From: Burhinus oedicnemus
Taxonomy: Eukaryota > Chordata > Aves > Charadriiformes > Burhinidae
NCBI GenBank assembly: GCA_008921705.1
Contig: VFFE01007257.1
Span: forward strand, 3,359,644 to 3,423,643
Length of the DNA stretch: 64,000 nucleotides
Direction of reading: 5' to 3'
Of the stretch, positions 13,601 to 27,177 are shown one piece after another. The notes below the pieces were generated by a model. The model searched no databases, was not told the origin of the DNA, and saw only the letters and a list, made by a program, of their open reading frames with translations. Position 1 is the first letter of the stretch, and every line of letters begins with the position of its first letter. The position numbers and the translations under genes are program-made.

Positions 13601-16600
13601 CCGAAGTGAAATTCTAAGCCAGAAAGCATGGTATTTTTTTCCAAGTAATATTTCCTCTCTTCTACCAGATGTGAATGATAATTTACAGCAATCGTCAAGC
13701 TTCAGCAAGCTGCGTTCATGTGAAGGTTAAAGATCATTAAACACATAATTATATAGGGTCTAGGTGAATGATAGAGAGGCATAATGAATATGATAAATGA
13801 ATATCGGTTTCTGCTGAAAAAGCCTCACAAACATTGTAAATGTGAAACTGTGTTCCACATCTGTAGCTTTATTTGTTGCGCCTGTGCTCGAAAGCTGACC
13901 TCTTATTTCTCAGAGCAGTATCAAGAAAGGTAACAAGAATTTCTATTTAAAAAAGGAGATACCTAAAACTAGCCCCTATGTCCCACTACTAGACAGCATC
14001 CCAAAACAACAGAAAAGCACATTTACTGGAAAACTTAATCATGTTCAGAGTCAAACTCACTTGCTTTACGTGAGATTCAGTTAAATAGACTTCAAAGGAA
14101 GTGAAATCATCTTCCCCCATCACTGCCTTGCCTGTAGGACTACAAATTGAAACCCCTCTCTCCCTTAGAGTAGCAGATGCAACCCCATGACCCAATTCAT
14201 GCCTGGTGTTATGGCAACAGGAGAGGGTTTGGATCCTCTCCTAGTTTTAATGGTGATGCAGATGCCCTGTATTAATCCCCTACTAATGGCTCCCATGTAG
14301 CCTCAGCACAGGTCTGTTCCTAAAAAATGAACTTCATTCAAAATGAACCCTCTGAACATGCAGTTTCTAATCATTATTAATTCCTTTGCTATTCTATCTT
14401 ATAATACAGATGATAATCAATGAACCCAGTATTAATGGTAACAGCACACACACTGTACTCCACAAAACTAACATTATTTTCACTAATAATGAATGCATAT
14501 CTAAAAGTATTGCCAACACACTATTCAAATATATAACATACATTTATAGTCTCCCACATACATACATTACAAACATGCATAATTACAATCAATGCAAGAG
14601 AAATTGCAGAGATGAAACTTACTCAAAGAGCCTCTGTATTCTGTAGATGTAAAAGTACTACTCTGCAGTAAAAAACAAATACATGAGCATGTTACTGATA
14701 TTCAATTCTCCTATTCCATAGATATTTGTTAATTCTATTTTTTAACCATATTTTCTTAACAAATAGTTGGTTCAAAACTATGTGTGCAGCCGAGGACTTA
14801 ATGTATGGACGAAGGCTACAGAAGCTCCAAGCTAGGTTTGTGAAGTTCTTTTGCAATTCTGAGTACACAGAGATTTACAAGTCTCTTCTGCAGATGGAAA
14901 CCGTCTCACCTGCTCTCAGTCAGCTACCTGGCAGATCAATGGTAGTCAAAACAACAGCTTGCTCAGCACAATGAATTTCCTGTTCCAGCCATGTGTTCAC
15001 CATCAGGAAAGCACATAACGCACTTGGGTCGGGTCCATACCCAGAATTAGCAGAAAGCTGCTGACTAGCCTGTGTAGGAGGATTGGGCACTTGAAGTCTT
15101 CTCCAGGTGTGGTGTTGATGCACTAGCCCATAATGAGATGCATCATCAAAGGGAGGATTTGTAACCCCAATTTCCTCATATTAGTAAAGAAGCATAAATA
15201 TATCAAGAATTCACAAGAGGGGGAAAATCTACGTATTATGAAAATGCTCCTGGACATTTTTAATTAAGAAAAGAGAAGGCGGCATTATGTAGTCAACTTT
15301 TTATTTGAGTTTGTTAGAAAGTAATTAATTCATCCTCATGTAATTGCAAGAGAATTACCCCTTACTTGTTTAAAGGGAAAAGGCATAACCTTAAAACTTC
15401 ATTTTAAAATTTGCATCATTCTTCTCCTTACTAACTCTGGATTCTTTTTTAAGGAATTAACTAGTGCATCACTGATTTTCACCTGATGTTACACAGATAC
15501 ACGCATAACACACCAATGCTTATCCTAATGCTTCAGGTTCTTCTATTTTTTACCTATGCCTTGCAACAAAACTCCTCATTTATGAGTGAGACCCCATTTA
15601 ATGAACTTAGAGACAGAATTTTCAGTTTTTATGACTCTTTTCCAAAACTGCTGGGTTCTAAGAAGCTCTAGCCCATTTTGTGAAAGCATGGAAGGATTTT
15701 AGTGACTTTTACGATCATTTATATATATCAATGCTTTCAAAAACTCTAATGCACCTTACTCATCATGTGTTTCTTTCTGTATGTGACACTGCAGGGTTTT
15801 TTTTTCCTAGAAATATGAACATCATTAGGTGTTACAGAAGGCTTTTGTGTGTATTGTTGACATGCTCTGACACATAATGGACAACGGGCACATTTACTGA
15901 TGACCCACAATTTAAAAAAAATCATTCATAATTTAACTATTATAGATAGATTCAATTCATTTCCACACAACACAGAATTAATAAAGTGAATGTAATTTCA
16001 ATTTAATAGAATCTTTCATTTTCTCCATGGATAGGCTGATCCCATCTTTAGTAATGGGAATTACAGCTGCACAATGGGGAAGAGGAAAACCAAATATTCT
16101 GCATTATTATTCAGGGTAATGATAAATTGGGGCACAGACTTGATGTACCTGACATAATGTCAGTACTTGGAACACTTTCAGAAAGGAAACAGACACATCC
16201 ATGGAAGACAAAGGTTTCATTTAAGATCCAAGAATCATGTAACTTGAAGCCTCTGGAGTAACTGTCAAAAGACATTACTGCTCACACTTCTCAGCTGCAG
16301 TTTCATAACCATATTCAAAGATAATTAAAGCAATAATATCCCTAACACTTTCATTTAAGAGTGTAATCTCTGCTTTTGTATGCCTCAGTTTCCTACCATG
16401 TCATTTGAGTATCTTTGATTCCAGATGGCTTCTTTTATGTTTCTGTTTATTCTTTGCTACTGCTTTTTGATTCTATTTGATTTGCTAATTTTGTCTCTGT
16501 TTATATTCATACTGCAACTGTGCACAAACTTCTTTTCATTGCTTACCTTTTGGTATCATCTTATAATACACTAGAGCGAACTGTTGTTTAAAAACCGGAG

Positions 16601-19600
16601 ATGAGATTGGGATCTAACAATCTGTTTGTTCTAATTCACTGATTATGACCAACTGATGCAAGAAAAGAGCTCAGGAATATGGAATAATCTTGATCTAAGT
16701 CCCTCCTGGTTAGAGCACCATTGGTCCTTTCTGTACCTGTTGTGTATTGCCTTCCTCACCAGGCTGAATTAGTAATTTTTAGTATCTACTTTTGCTCAGT
16801 GTTTTGTGAGGAAAAAAAGGTAGCTACACTTGTTTTTACAGATGGAAGGAACAGAGGAAGAGATAAACCAAGTTTGGTCTCACAAAGATCTATATTAGGA
16901 AAAAACATCCAGACCATAGGACTACCCAGGCCATTCCTACACAGCTCTACACATTTGTCTCCAGTTAATCACAGTAATTAGAATTAGAATTTAATTAGAA
17001 TTGTTATGTATTTTCAGTGTTGTTTCACAGAAGTTGTTCTCCCTGCCAGGGGAACTCCCTAAGAGGGAGGAAACCATGCTCCCAGATGCAAAGTCTTCCC
17101 CAAATCCACAATCACACATTCACATGTTCAGTGGTTGTGATGGCAACAAAGATAAGGTAATTTGTTTCTACTCTTTGCTATCTTTACTCCAAAGCATGGT
17201 CTCAGGTTGATTTTTCTGTATGTATTTCTTACATACCTTGCTGCTTCTGAATCCTTATGTTAAGCCAGATGATAGCCAAAGCTTTCTGTTTTCCTAGTTC
17301 TGGCCTTGGCTCTTTCCATTTGGGAATACCATCTGTCTTCCCTTCTGTCCTGAGAACGCCGCCACCACATATGACCTGTGTCCCACCACAGCTTGGACTG
17401 CTGCCTTCAGTCACTACTTTCTGCAGCTATTTAACGCCCAAGTGTCCTGTGTCAAGTGGCCTCAGATGGCTGGCACCTTTTTGTAGTTGGCTTTCTGCCT
17501 AGCTTGGAGTTCATGTAACTATTTCTGAACCCAGACTGCTGTTCCTTTCTCGTGTTCCAGCAGACGTGCTCCTGTAAAAAGGTCTTGATTTTTTTCACCC
17601 AACTGTTTCTGATACTTGGAAACATGCAAAGAAGTTGTATCATAGTGCCAAAGAGGAATCCTTTCCCATCTCATTTACTTCTCTATTATTTCATCTGGAG
17701 TGTACTGTGGTTCACCACAGGAGATCTGAAAGCTGGGTATAGAGAGCCTCAAAAATTGCATGCAGTTTTAGTCTAGTAAAACATATTCCCTCTTCTGTGT
17801 CTTTATGGGGGGAAACAGGTATCTGTCTGTCATCTCCTACTGTTTGGAGTCAAGCACTTACATTAACAATTCCTGTGCTTCAGGCATTATAATTAACAGT
17901 GCTGCCTGCACTCGTCACTCTTTTTCCCAACTCAGTGAAATAGCAGTAAAGCCATTTATTCCCTCCTCCATCTTGTCAGTCTTGCACACAAACTATGCTG
18001 TAGTTTCTATGACCTGTAAGATGGTGCAAAGTCTCCAAACGTGACTTCAAAGATTGTTCCCTTTTGGCTGTCTGTTCCTACCGCAAGCAGAGTTCGTCTT
18101 GCTGCTCCTTCCTCAATATAGACAAAAGATGGGGAAGGCTGTAAAAACCATAAGCCATGGGAATTTCCCATTCAACGTGCTAGCCAGAAGTTCGGCAGCT
18201 CCTATATACCAAGTCCTTCTCTTTTGTTCCTTTAATCATCATCATCTTATTCACACTGTTCTGAGCTTTTCTTCCATGTTGTTTGAGCTGTATTTTTTTT
18301 TTCCTCTTTAAAAGCTTATTATAACTGCTAGGCTTCATTCTCAGGCACAGAGTACATTGCACTTGAGCCCTAAGACCTCTTTGTGTTTTTTCAAATTATT
18401 TTCTCAAGTGAATGTCAGAGCAATATCTTATAATACATGCTCTTAGGATTGCAGAAGAGGAATAAAAAAGTTAATCACTACATACCCACAGCAGTAATTT
18501 GAAGGCTGCTCACAAAATCGGTCAGAAAAGGTACAGCCTAGTTCAGGGAAGGCAGAAAAAGGCACAAAAGGCCAGTGTGGTCAAAGGTGATAGGATATTT
18601 CTATTTACTTAGGCATATTTGTCATGATTTTACAATCCTTCAAGGCTCCGCTTTCAGCTGCTTTCACAACCCTGGCTTCTGATCGTGCTTTGCTGACAAT
18701 GATTAGGCGGATCCCAGTGATAATATATTCAACCTGTCTTCCTTCCTAAAAGAATTTCAGGATCCATGCAGAATGCATTCTGTTATTTAATAATATTTAA
18801 TAAAATAAACCTGAAAGCATTAAAATACTTTTTTGAAGGTAATTTTTCAAACTTAAGATGACTGCTTAGCATACTTCAGTGTCTGAACGTAAGGAAGTAA
18901 GTACTGTCTAAAACCACATAATTTGTAAAGTTGGCAGTGCAAATAGAAAGCTCTTTTCTAGCAATTGGCTGTCAAACACATCTACAGTGCAGAAATATAA
19001 ACATCAGCTATGCAGCCAGCTTTAAGCTAAAATTGAAAACTGTTGAGAAGGTAACCGAGTGAAATAAAGAGAACTGAAAAATTAAATTGTGAGTACTTAC
19101 ATATTGATTATCTTATAAACGATCTGCTTACATGTGATAATATAACTTATTTTTAGTGTATTTACACTAACCCATGAACTGTGCACATGGGTACAGTAAA
19201 AATTTTTTTCTTACTAAAACTACTTGTCAGGTTACTTGGAATGTAAAAAACCCCATAGCTAGGAAATGTTACAAAGCAAATTTCCTTATGAGACCTCAAA
19301 GAAAACATTAGTTCCCCAGAGTTACTATGTTTGCAGTTACATAGTAACATCACAGTGTCACACATCAAAATAAATAGATATAGCGTGAGGATAATTTGAT
19401 TATTTTTCCCCATTTTCTTGCAGTTAGATGTTTATTTGGGATAACTCATGCAGAATTGTAAGTTATTCAGAAGAACTTGGTTGAAACTAGTTACTATGAT
19501 TTCATGCAGTTTCACAAGAAATTATTTGCCACATCACTTGTGTGGTTTTCAAAGCTTCCTAATGTAATTTCCCATGCATTTCCACTAAGTCATCTGTTCC

Positions 19601-21468
19601 TGTGAATTTCTTACAGACTGACTTGCAAAGGTTACATCTCTCATAATGCGATCAATTTGCAATACCATTAAATTTGAAATATTTTTTAAACCACCAGAGA
19701 TAGATCATAGCTTCTGCTTTTGTTAATGTTTTTCTGGAAGAACTGACAGAGAAGAGGAGAACACAAACCATTACACATAGACAATATTAAATATGCAGAA
19801 ATAAACAACCAGACCCACACCAGCAGGGTTTGATAGTTAGTAATGTATTACCTCAGATTCTCTAGCAACTTGTATTGCGTCCTGCAGTCCCCTTCTCAGT
19901 ACATATGGAGACTAAAGTCTCAGTGACAATTATCACTTTTTTTGGCAGATCAGATAATCTGACCTGTTTCCAAGGAGGAAAAAATAGTAGCGCTATGATT
20001 GTAAGTGTGGGCACTGTTTGGAGTATTTATGTCATTCACTGTAAACACCTAACCTAGCTGTGATTCAAAACATCCAAAATTTGGGGTCAATGTCCCATCA
20101 AAAAAGAAACTCTGGCTCAGCACAAATACAGACAAATTGTATACAAATCAGTACCACAAAAGCTGTAAGTGTGTAACATATGTCAATCTCAAACCAGCCA
20201 GAATGCATACAGACTTAGCAACGATTTAGTCTAGACCTTTATCCAAATTGTCTGAGCTCGTGGTTAAGACTACTGTGGGAGGCTACGGGAGACATCTGTA
20301 CTAATTTAATGATGGTTGAATCACTGTCGATTTTCTCTACCCACACAAGCTTGGTAGTGCTCATATCACTCTGTGTGCACAGAACAGCCAAACCCCATAT
20401 GGTCCTCTCCCCATTCAGCTGTTCTGTGCATTCCTCTACTGGGACATTCTTCTTCGAAAGGACAGGTGACCAGCTACCCTGCACTATTATCTTTTGGGGT
20501 TGTGAGTAGCAGAGAAGATGCACAATACACACTAGACTGAAGTTATGATTTCTCAGGACCCCTTTTCAAATGGTATGTGTGTTCCCCCTCCTTCAAAGAA
20601 TTGATTATTAGGTTGTCTGCTAGGGAACATAACGGCCATGAAGGAACCCCAAAGGAGGGAAACAGCTTCAATAAGGAAGATCCTTGAAGATCTCCAAGGA
20701 CTCTGGTGAGGTTACTCTAATCAAATAAGTTCAGGTACCTATTGGAAGGGCTCAGGAAAAAAAGAAGAAAAAACCCCAACGTTAAAAAGATGAGAAAGAG
20801 GTACAATATTGAGAACTGACATTTTTAAATGAACCCTGGATACAAGAATGACACAAAATCCAAATCTCTCACGTACATTCCTGCAATTTATCTGGAAGAA
20901 CTCTACTGACAGAACCAAATGACAGCTGGTTAGCTGGGCAGCTGACAACTGCAGAGTCAGTACTCATCTATAAATAATGATTATTAATTACTTGTATTAC
21001 AATAACACAGAGGTCCTTGTTGACATAAGGGCTCTGTTATACTGTGCGCTGCAACCTTCATTGAGTTTACTTCCCTGTCCTCTGCTTATGGTGAAATACT
21101 GAAGTATCAAATGGCTTTCTTTCCCCCTTTCCTTTTTCAGAAAAAGAGTCAAGGAACAACGAACGCAGAACACAATTTTAGAAATTAGTTTCTAAGACAC
21201 TGGCTAATTTCTACAATTACCACCTACGGAATCAGTATGGCTCAAAGTAACAGAAAAAATGGGGCTGAATTCTTGCATAAATTTCAAGTCCTAAGATGAT
21301 TTTTTTAATTTTAGTAAAATTTTTTTTTAACGTGAATAGTTTTAGGATCTGATATAAGACCCAGGAAGTCAGTAGGAGTCTCTGTCTCAAATTTCAAGGG
21401 ACATCAGACAAAACTCTTTATTTGAAACATATATAGACATATAAAGAAAGATACAGAATCAAAGACAA

Positions 21469-21508
21469 CCCCCCCCCAAAAAAAAAAANNNNNNNNNNNN
21501 NNNNNNNN
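21469..21508. other. Mononucleotide run followed by 20-base assembly gap
   Basis: A C9 run (21,469-21,477) and A11 run (21,478-21,488) lead directly into 20 Ns (21,489-21,508). The gap most likely marks a homopolymer the assembler could not cross; the true missing length is unknown. Confidence 0.95.
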
Positions 21509-24500
21509 TTATTGATTACAAGATGGTTGGTTGTTGGGATTTTTTTCTGTTATAATAGACAAACAAACCACAGCCTTACAAATACCTAAAGCAGAGGAAA
21601 AAGCCCCCAATAATCTACATAAGCTTCTGATAATATTCATTTTAAGGGTTACCTGGAGACTTTGATAAATACTCTTTCTTTCCTTTTCCTGCTCTGGTCT
21701 GCAAGAGATTTGACAATAACTGAGTTTTTAAGCCTGTGTGGAGAAACTCTGGAGAAACACTGGAGAAGCAGTGCCTCACCATCAAAGGGATGCGAGGGTT
21801 GCTTGATGGGAAGAAGCTTTTCCGAGAAATCTGCATGAGAAAAAACTAGAATAGCAGCTCATTAAAATCAAGGAGAATACAAGGAATTACATTCCTGAAA
21901 GGTGGGCCACAAGTTGTTTGCAAAGATAATATAGATTTCAATAGCTTCTTTGGCTGCAGATGATAGCTAACTGAACGGGTACAGAATATGAGATCGATAG
22001 AAAGTCTCTGAGTTTATTTTTTTTTTCCCACAGAAGTAATACCTGATTTGGATCTCATTATATTCAATAGCAAATGTATTTCTTTGCTAAGAATACTCCC
22101 AAATCTTATTTATTCTGCCTGGAATCTTACTGCCAAGCTCATTTCTTCTCACTCCCTGTGGCTAAAGCTCTCTTCTGGCCTGATTCTCTTCTAGAAGTGA
22201 CACTTTATATTGATAGCCCAAGCAAAGAGAGTCATCATCAAACCAGCCGTGTCATTCAGCCCCGGGGTGCAATGCTGAGAGTGATCACACATCCTGAATA
22301 CCAGCAATTCACTCAGAGCTTTGCACAAACCACAGATAACCTTTTATTTGTCTTCCTGCGATCAAGGTAATGATCATCATCTAAATATTAATACACAGAC
22401 ATCATGGACAGTACTCCACAATCTCAATGTATCACTACAGTAATTGAATGAGCCTCATCATACCACTGCGAAGCAAAAATTAATTTCTGTTCCAATTCTG
22501 CTGATGGGGAAACAGAGTCACAGAAATACAGAGACCCAATATGAAGAACAAACTGAGTAGTTGAAGGTCCGAAGGACAGCTGCTCCAGACCACTAAGAAG
22601 TCACATCCAAAATATCAGCCTTACCCTTGTAGCTGCATTTTCACCTGTATTTTTCTGGACAAGAATAATGAGTCAGTGACACTCACTTCAACCATTCACC
22701 TGTGTATTACTGGCAAGTTTATTTAGGAAACAAATAGAGGTTTGGGCAAAGACCAATGCAGTATTTTTTCTGAACATTTCCTGACCAGAATGCTTCAATG
22801 TTAATTTACATTCAAAAAGTTTTTATGCCTGTATATACATTAATTTCATTCTTTTAAAGTATTTACCTTTTTAATATGTTCAAAATGTAAAAAAAAAAAT
22901 AGTATTTCCTTTTAAATTAATTTCACTTGTTATCATATTAAGGTTGGGGTTTTTTTTCATATAATAAAAATACTATGCTTAGCCCAAAACATTTTTTGAT
23001 ATTCCAAAAATTTGATTCGGAGTGACACAAAAGTATCTTTTTCTCCCCAACTTTTCAAAACTGTGCATGAAATGAAAATCTGTTACTCATCTCAGAAGAA
23101 GCACTTGAGTTGTAGGAGAATTAAATTCTTATTTGCTTTAAAAGCAAAACCATGCCTGCTGCCTACACAAATCCTCCAATTAAACCTTTACTTCGAGCAA
23201 AAATAAAGCAATTCCATTCCCTTTGTTTATCATAATTTAATTATTTTCCTTATTGGAATCAGCTTTATTTTAGTGTTTTAGTGTTTTATGCTGTGACTCA
23301 TTCTGTAGATATCAGAACAGCTTTCTGCCGTGCCTTTACTTCCACAGCATCACAAACATAACTAAAACATATTTGCTGTGATTATCTTTCAGTATATACA
23401 GATCAACATATATTTGGCTCTTAGGTATAGAATCCCTATTGTTCATGTAATTACTATGAAGAAATAATGCAAATGAGCCTGCTGGAGACAATTATTGGAC
23501 TTTCTTTTTGACTTTATAATGTTATAAACAAGAATTGGCATTCCACTCAGGGGTGGACAGCAAACACTCATTTTATTGAATGCTTTAAAGACTTCAAATT
23601 AACAGAAGCTAAGCAGCCATTGTAATCATTCATCTAGTACATATTAATATCTCTAAAATCAGATCTTAGATTGTGCTCTAGAATTATACACATCAAGATA
23701 TCTCTGATTAGTATATCTTAGGGAACAAAATTAAGTATTGTGCTGTGTGATAAAGAACATCACCCCTATGACATGGCAGCTGCCTGCACCATTTGAATAA
23801 GTAATCACAGCAGGACAAGTTAAGAATGGAGTAAAATCCACATTTATAGCACCTGCTGAGAGCACTTCTTAATCCTACACAAGTTAAGAAAGGCCTTTAA
23901 ATTATTTAAGCTTTTTTTGTAGTTTGCAATGAAAGTCAGTGAACTATATCACGAGATGGTAAACATCCACATACTGTGCTCTTCTAAATCAGTTTCCTCT
24001 CATTCCCAGTGACAGAATTCCCTTCCAGTTACTTAGAAATCCACAATCAACACAGAGAAATCTCACCCATGAAGACAATTGTTTCCCCCAGTAAACAATC
24101 TCTTAACCACATACGCACATTGTCATGGTCCAAAACAACACGAAGGCACCAGGCGCTGCAGAAGTCTACCTCTGAAATGGACGGGCACGATCGACTCTTG
24201 CCCAACTGACAGCATTCAGAGACAGGGAAGTGACAGGGTCATCCCACAGTGTCAAAGCCTCAAATGTTCAGTCAAACCAATCTCTCAATTTTTGCTTTCT
24301 CCTCTTTTTTTGCCTAGCATGCCTTTTCTTTACATTACTTGGGGTACTGTGCATGAAGGAATAACCTGCTGCTTTATCTAAAATTTTTGTTGAAGACTCT
24401 GCTGACTAGGATGTGCAAACCAGCTGCACCAAAGGAAAAGATGACAGGGGCCATGTGAGATGAATGATCCCTCCGACAGGGTCACCACTGGTGCCATCTG

Positions 24501-27120
24501 ATTGATCTATAAGGCACTACAGGCAGTCCCCTGGACCGAGTCTCGTTCCTCTGCTCTCATCAGCTCAGGCTGAGTCCACAAATACTACAGGGACCCAGTT
24601 GCTTATTTTTTCCAGGGATCCAAAAATTATATTTTCAAAACACATTCTCATCTTATTCAGGATATCATTATGAGGAAAGTCAGGTTTTCATAGATAGAAA
24701 ATATCATATAGGAGCCCGATAAACTTAACCTAAGGCAAACAGTCAAAGCATAAGCATGCCTGAAAGCTGATGGACTGAGTCTTGGGAAAGGAAGAGATAT
24801 GATTAGACCTGGTATCTTCTTAGTTCTTCAAGAGTCTCTTCCTAATCATTTCTTCCTGCTTATCTTTCACGGATCTTAACTTGGCCAAAGGATTTTGGAA
24901 TACAAGTTTTGATGCGCAAACCCAATCATTATTCCTGGGCACAACCCTTTCTGTTATTGCTTTGAATATATTCTACCAGCAAACGAACTAGGCTGACTTT
25001 GCTCTGGCTTTGGGAAGTCTCCAGTCCTAATTTTTGAGGGTCTTTTCGAAATGATGTATTCGTGATGCAGTCCATATTTTTCCCCTTTCAGAAAGTGCAA
25101 TAAAAAGAAAGGATAGCAACACTCCTCTGAATGTGCCATGCTGTCTAGCGGAAGTACAAACTATCAAAAATGGAGATAACAAACAAAAAAAAAAACCAAG
25201 GTAAAAAAAAGCCGATTTTATCTATGCTGCGCTAGTAGGCTCTCCCATGATTTCAAACGCAGAAATGTATTTAGATATCTCATTATACTATGTAGTAGCA
25301 AATTTTTGTCTATCCCTATGCTGAACAGAAATCCAATGTTATAATTATTCCAACGTTCTAAGAATCTCCCCAAATGCCTGTATTGACAAAGTTGCTCTTT
25401 GATGCTAAGTTTTGAGTTATATTTTGGTGATTTCTTTATTTTAAGCAAGGGAACAGGGGAAGAACTCATATTTGTTCACATGGAAAGAAAAAGCATTTTT
25501 GAGAAAACTAAAATTAAACTTCAAGAGCTTTGATATGTTTCGGGGTTTTTTGGTGCCTCCTTGTATTATAAAAATGGAAAGGAATTTTTACTTGATGCAT
25601 ATATAAACTCCTGCAAGTTCTGTACTATGCGAGTTTGAATTAAGTTACTATTATTTTTGAAAGGCTAAGAAGTGCAACCATAGTTTAGCTCTGTTCCGCC
25701 AAGCAGTGTCTGTGCTTTGAACTGACAGAAGCCTTTAAGTGCAAAAAGCTTAGATAAGCTGATAAAGATGAAACCAGCCACATCTGCAGTTACTTAGATC
25801 CAATTCAATTCACCCCTATCATTCCACAAATCTCAGATATTCTTGCACATTTTAAAACAGTATTACTGTGGGGTAGTAAATAATAAGCTTGCATGAATAA
25901 TGAGATCCCAGACAAAAAGAGGAAAAACCAAAAGATTATTTCTTGGTTCCTGCTCCCCCAGAATATAAATTGTTACCAGCCCGATAATTTCACTATTGTG
26001 AATTAAAAATCCCAAACAATTTTACTGAGTTATTAATTAGAAATTTCCCCTTTAACATGGAAAAAGTTTTCCATTCCTAACATAAAATTAACTGGAACAG
26101 AAGAGCAACATATTTTATACATTACCTTCTTGTTACATTTACATTTGGCTAAGATCAAGAAAGTTTGGCTGACTTGCACTGTACATACAGGAAAAAGCAA
26201 AACTGGCATTCCCCTGCATTCAGTCCTCCCTATACTAGGAACTCAGATGAAACAGTGAATGTGGGCTACTACAAACTATAGTTTGCTTTCCAGGAAAAAA
26301 AAAAGATTGTTGGGTCCTGTTCCCCCACCCCTGATATTAAAGGTCACTGGAATTAAAAACACTGGTCAGATACCTTCTTTTGGAGAGCTAAAAAGCTCTC
26401 TGAACACAATACCAGGAAATAAGTGGAATAGGAAATGCTACATCTATGCCGCCTGAGGATTCCCAAACACCAGGGCAATCAGGACAGAAAAGAATCCACA
26501 CCAGCATCCTGGCCCATGGTGGCCAAATCAGTTGAGTAAATGTCTTTAGCAATCTGTTTGGCATAACATAGTTCAGCTGCATTTTAGTCTCCTTGTGGAC
26601 ACAAACGAACAATATAAACTCCCGATGTAACTGGCCCTGCCGTGCCCTTACCAAAGTCAATGCAAGTCTGCAGTGCCAACAAGTTTTGTGACAGCTTTTA
26701 ATTAAAACAAATAAACAATGAGATTAAAATGTAAATTACAAAAAAACATTCAGGTAATTCCACATTGGTTAAACTTTTTTCTATGTGGCCACCAAAAGCA
26801 CACAGGTAATTTAGTATTTCAAACTGATTTTGCAAATAGATTAGCTGTTAACGTAATATTGTTAAGCAAATCATTTCAGGAGAAAACCATTCTGGGATAG
26901 TTATGGGAAGAGGTCACATATGCAAAACTAAGCTTTGCCCAATTGATTTCTAATTATAAAATCAGAGGCTCTAGAGTTTGTGGTTAATAGTCCTTCCCTT
27001 TAGTCTGAAAAAATAAAGTTACAGTGTGGCACACACACAAATACACATAAAACGCTTCTCATTGTTTTATTAAGCAAGTATGTGTCCTGGCACTGTTCAG
27101 CTAAGAATGAATCAGACGCT

Positions 27121-27177
27121 GCCTCACTGAAGGCCATCTATGGAATTAAGTCTACAATGCCTCACTGATGGCCAGCT
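27121..27177 (+). repeat. Spaced direct repeat, 19-base unit
   Basis: GCCTCACTGAAGGCCATCT (27,121-27,139) recurs as GCCTCACTGATGGCCAGCT (27,159-27,177), 17 of 19 identical with a period of 38. It suggests an old 38-bp tandem duplication. Confidence 0.75.

Noticed and set aside
24115..24270. TGTCATGGTCC start and CpG-containing stretch resembling an LTR
   Set aside because: Similarity is limited to about ten bases, with no second end or palindrome; not enough to call a mobile element.
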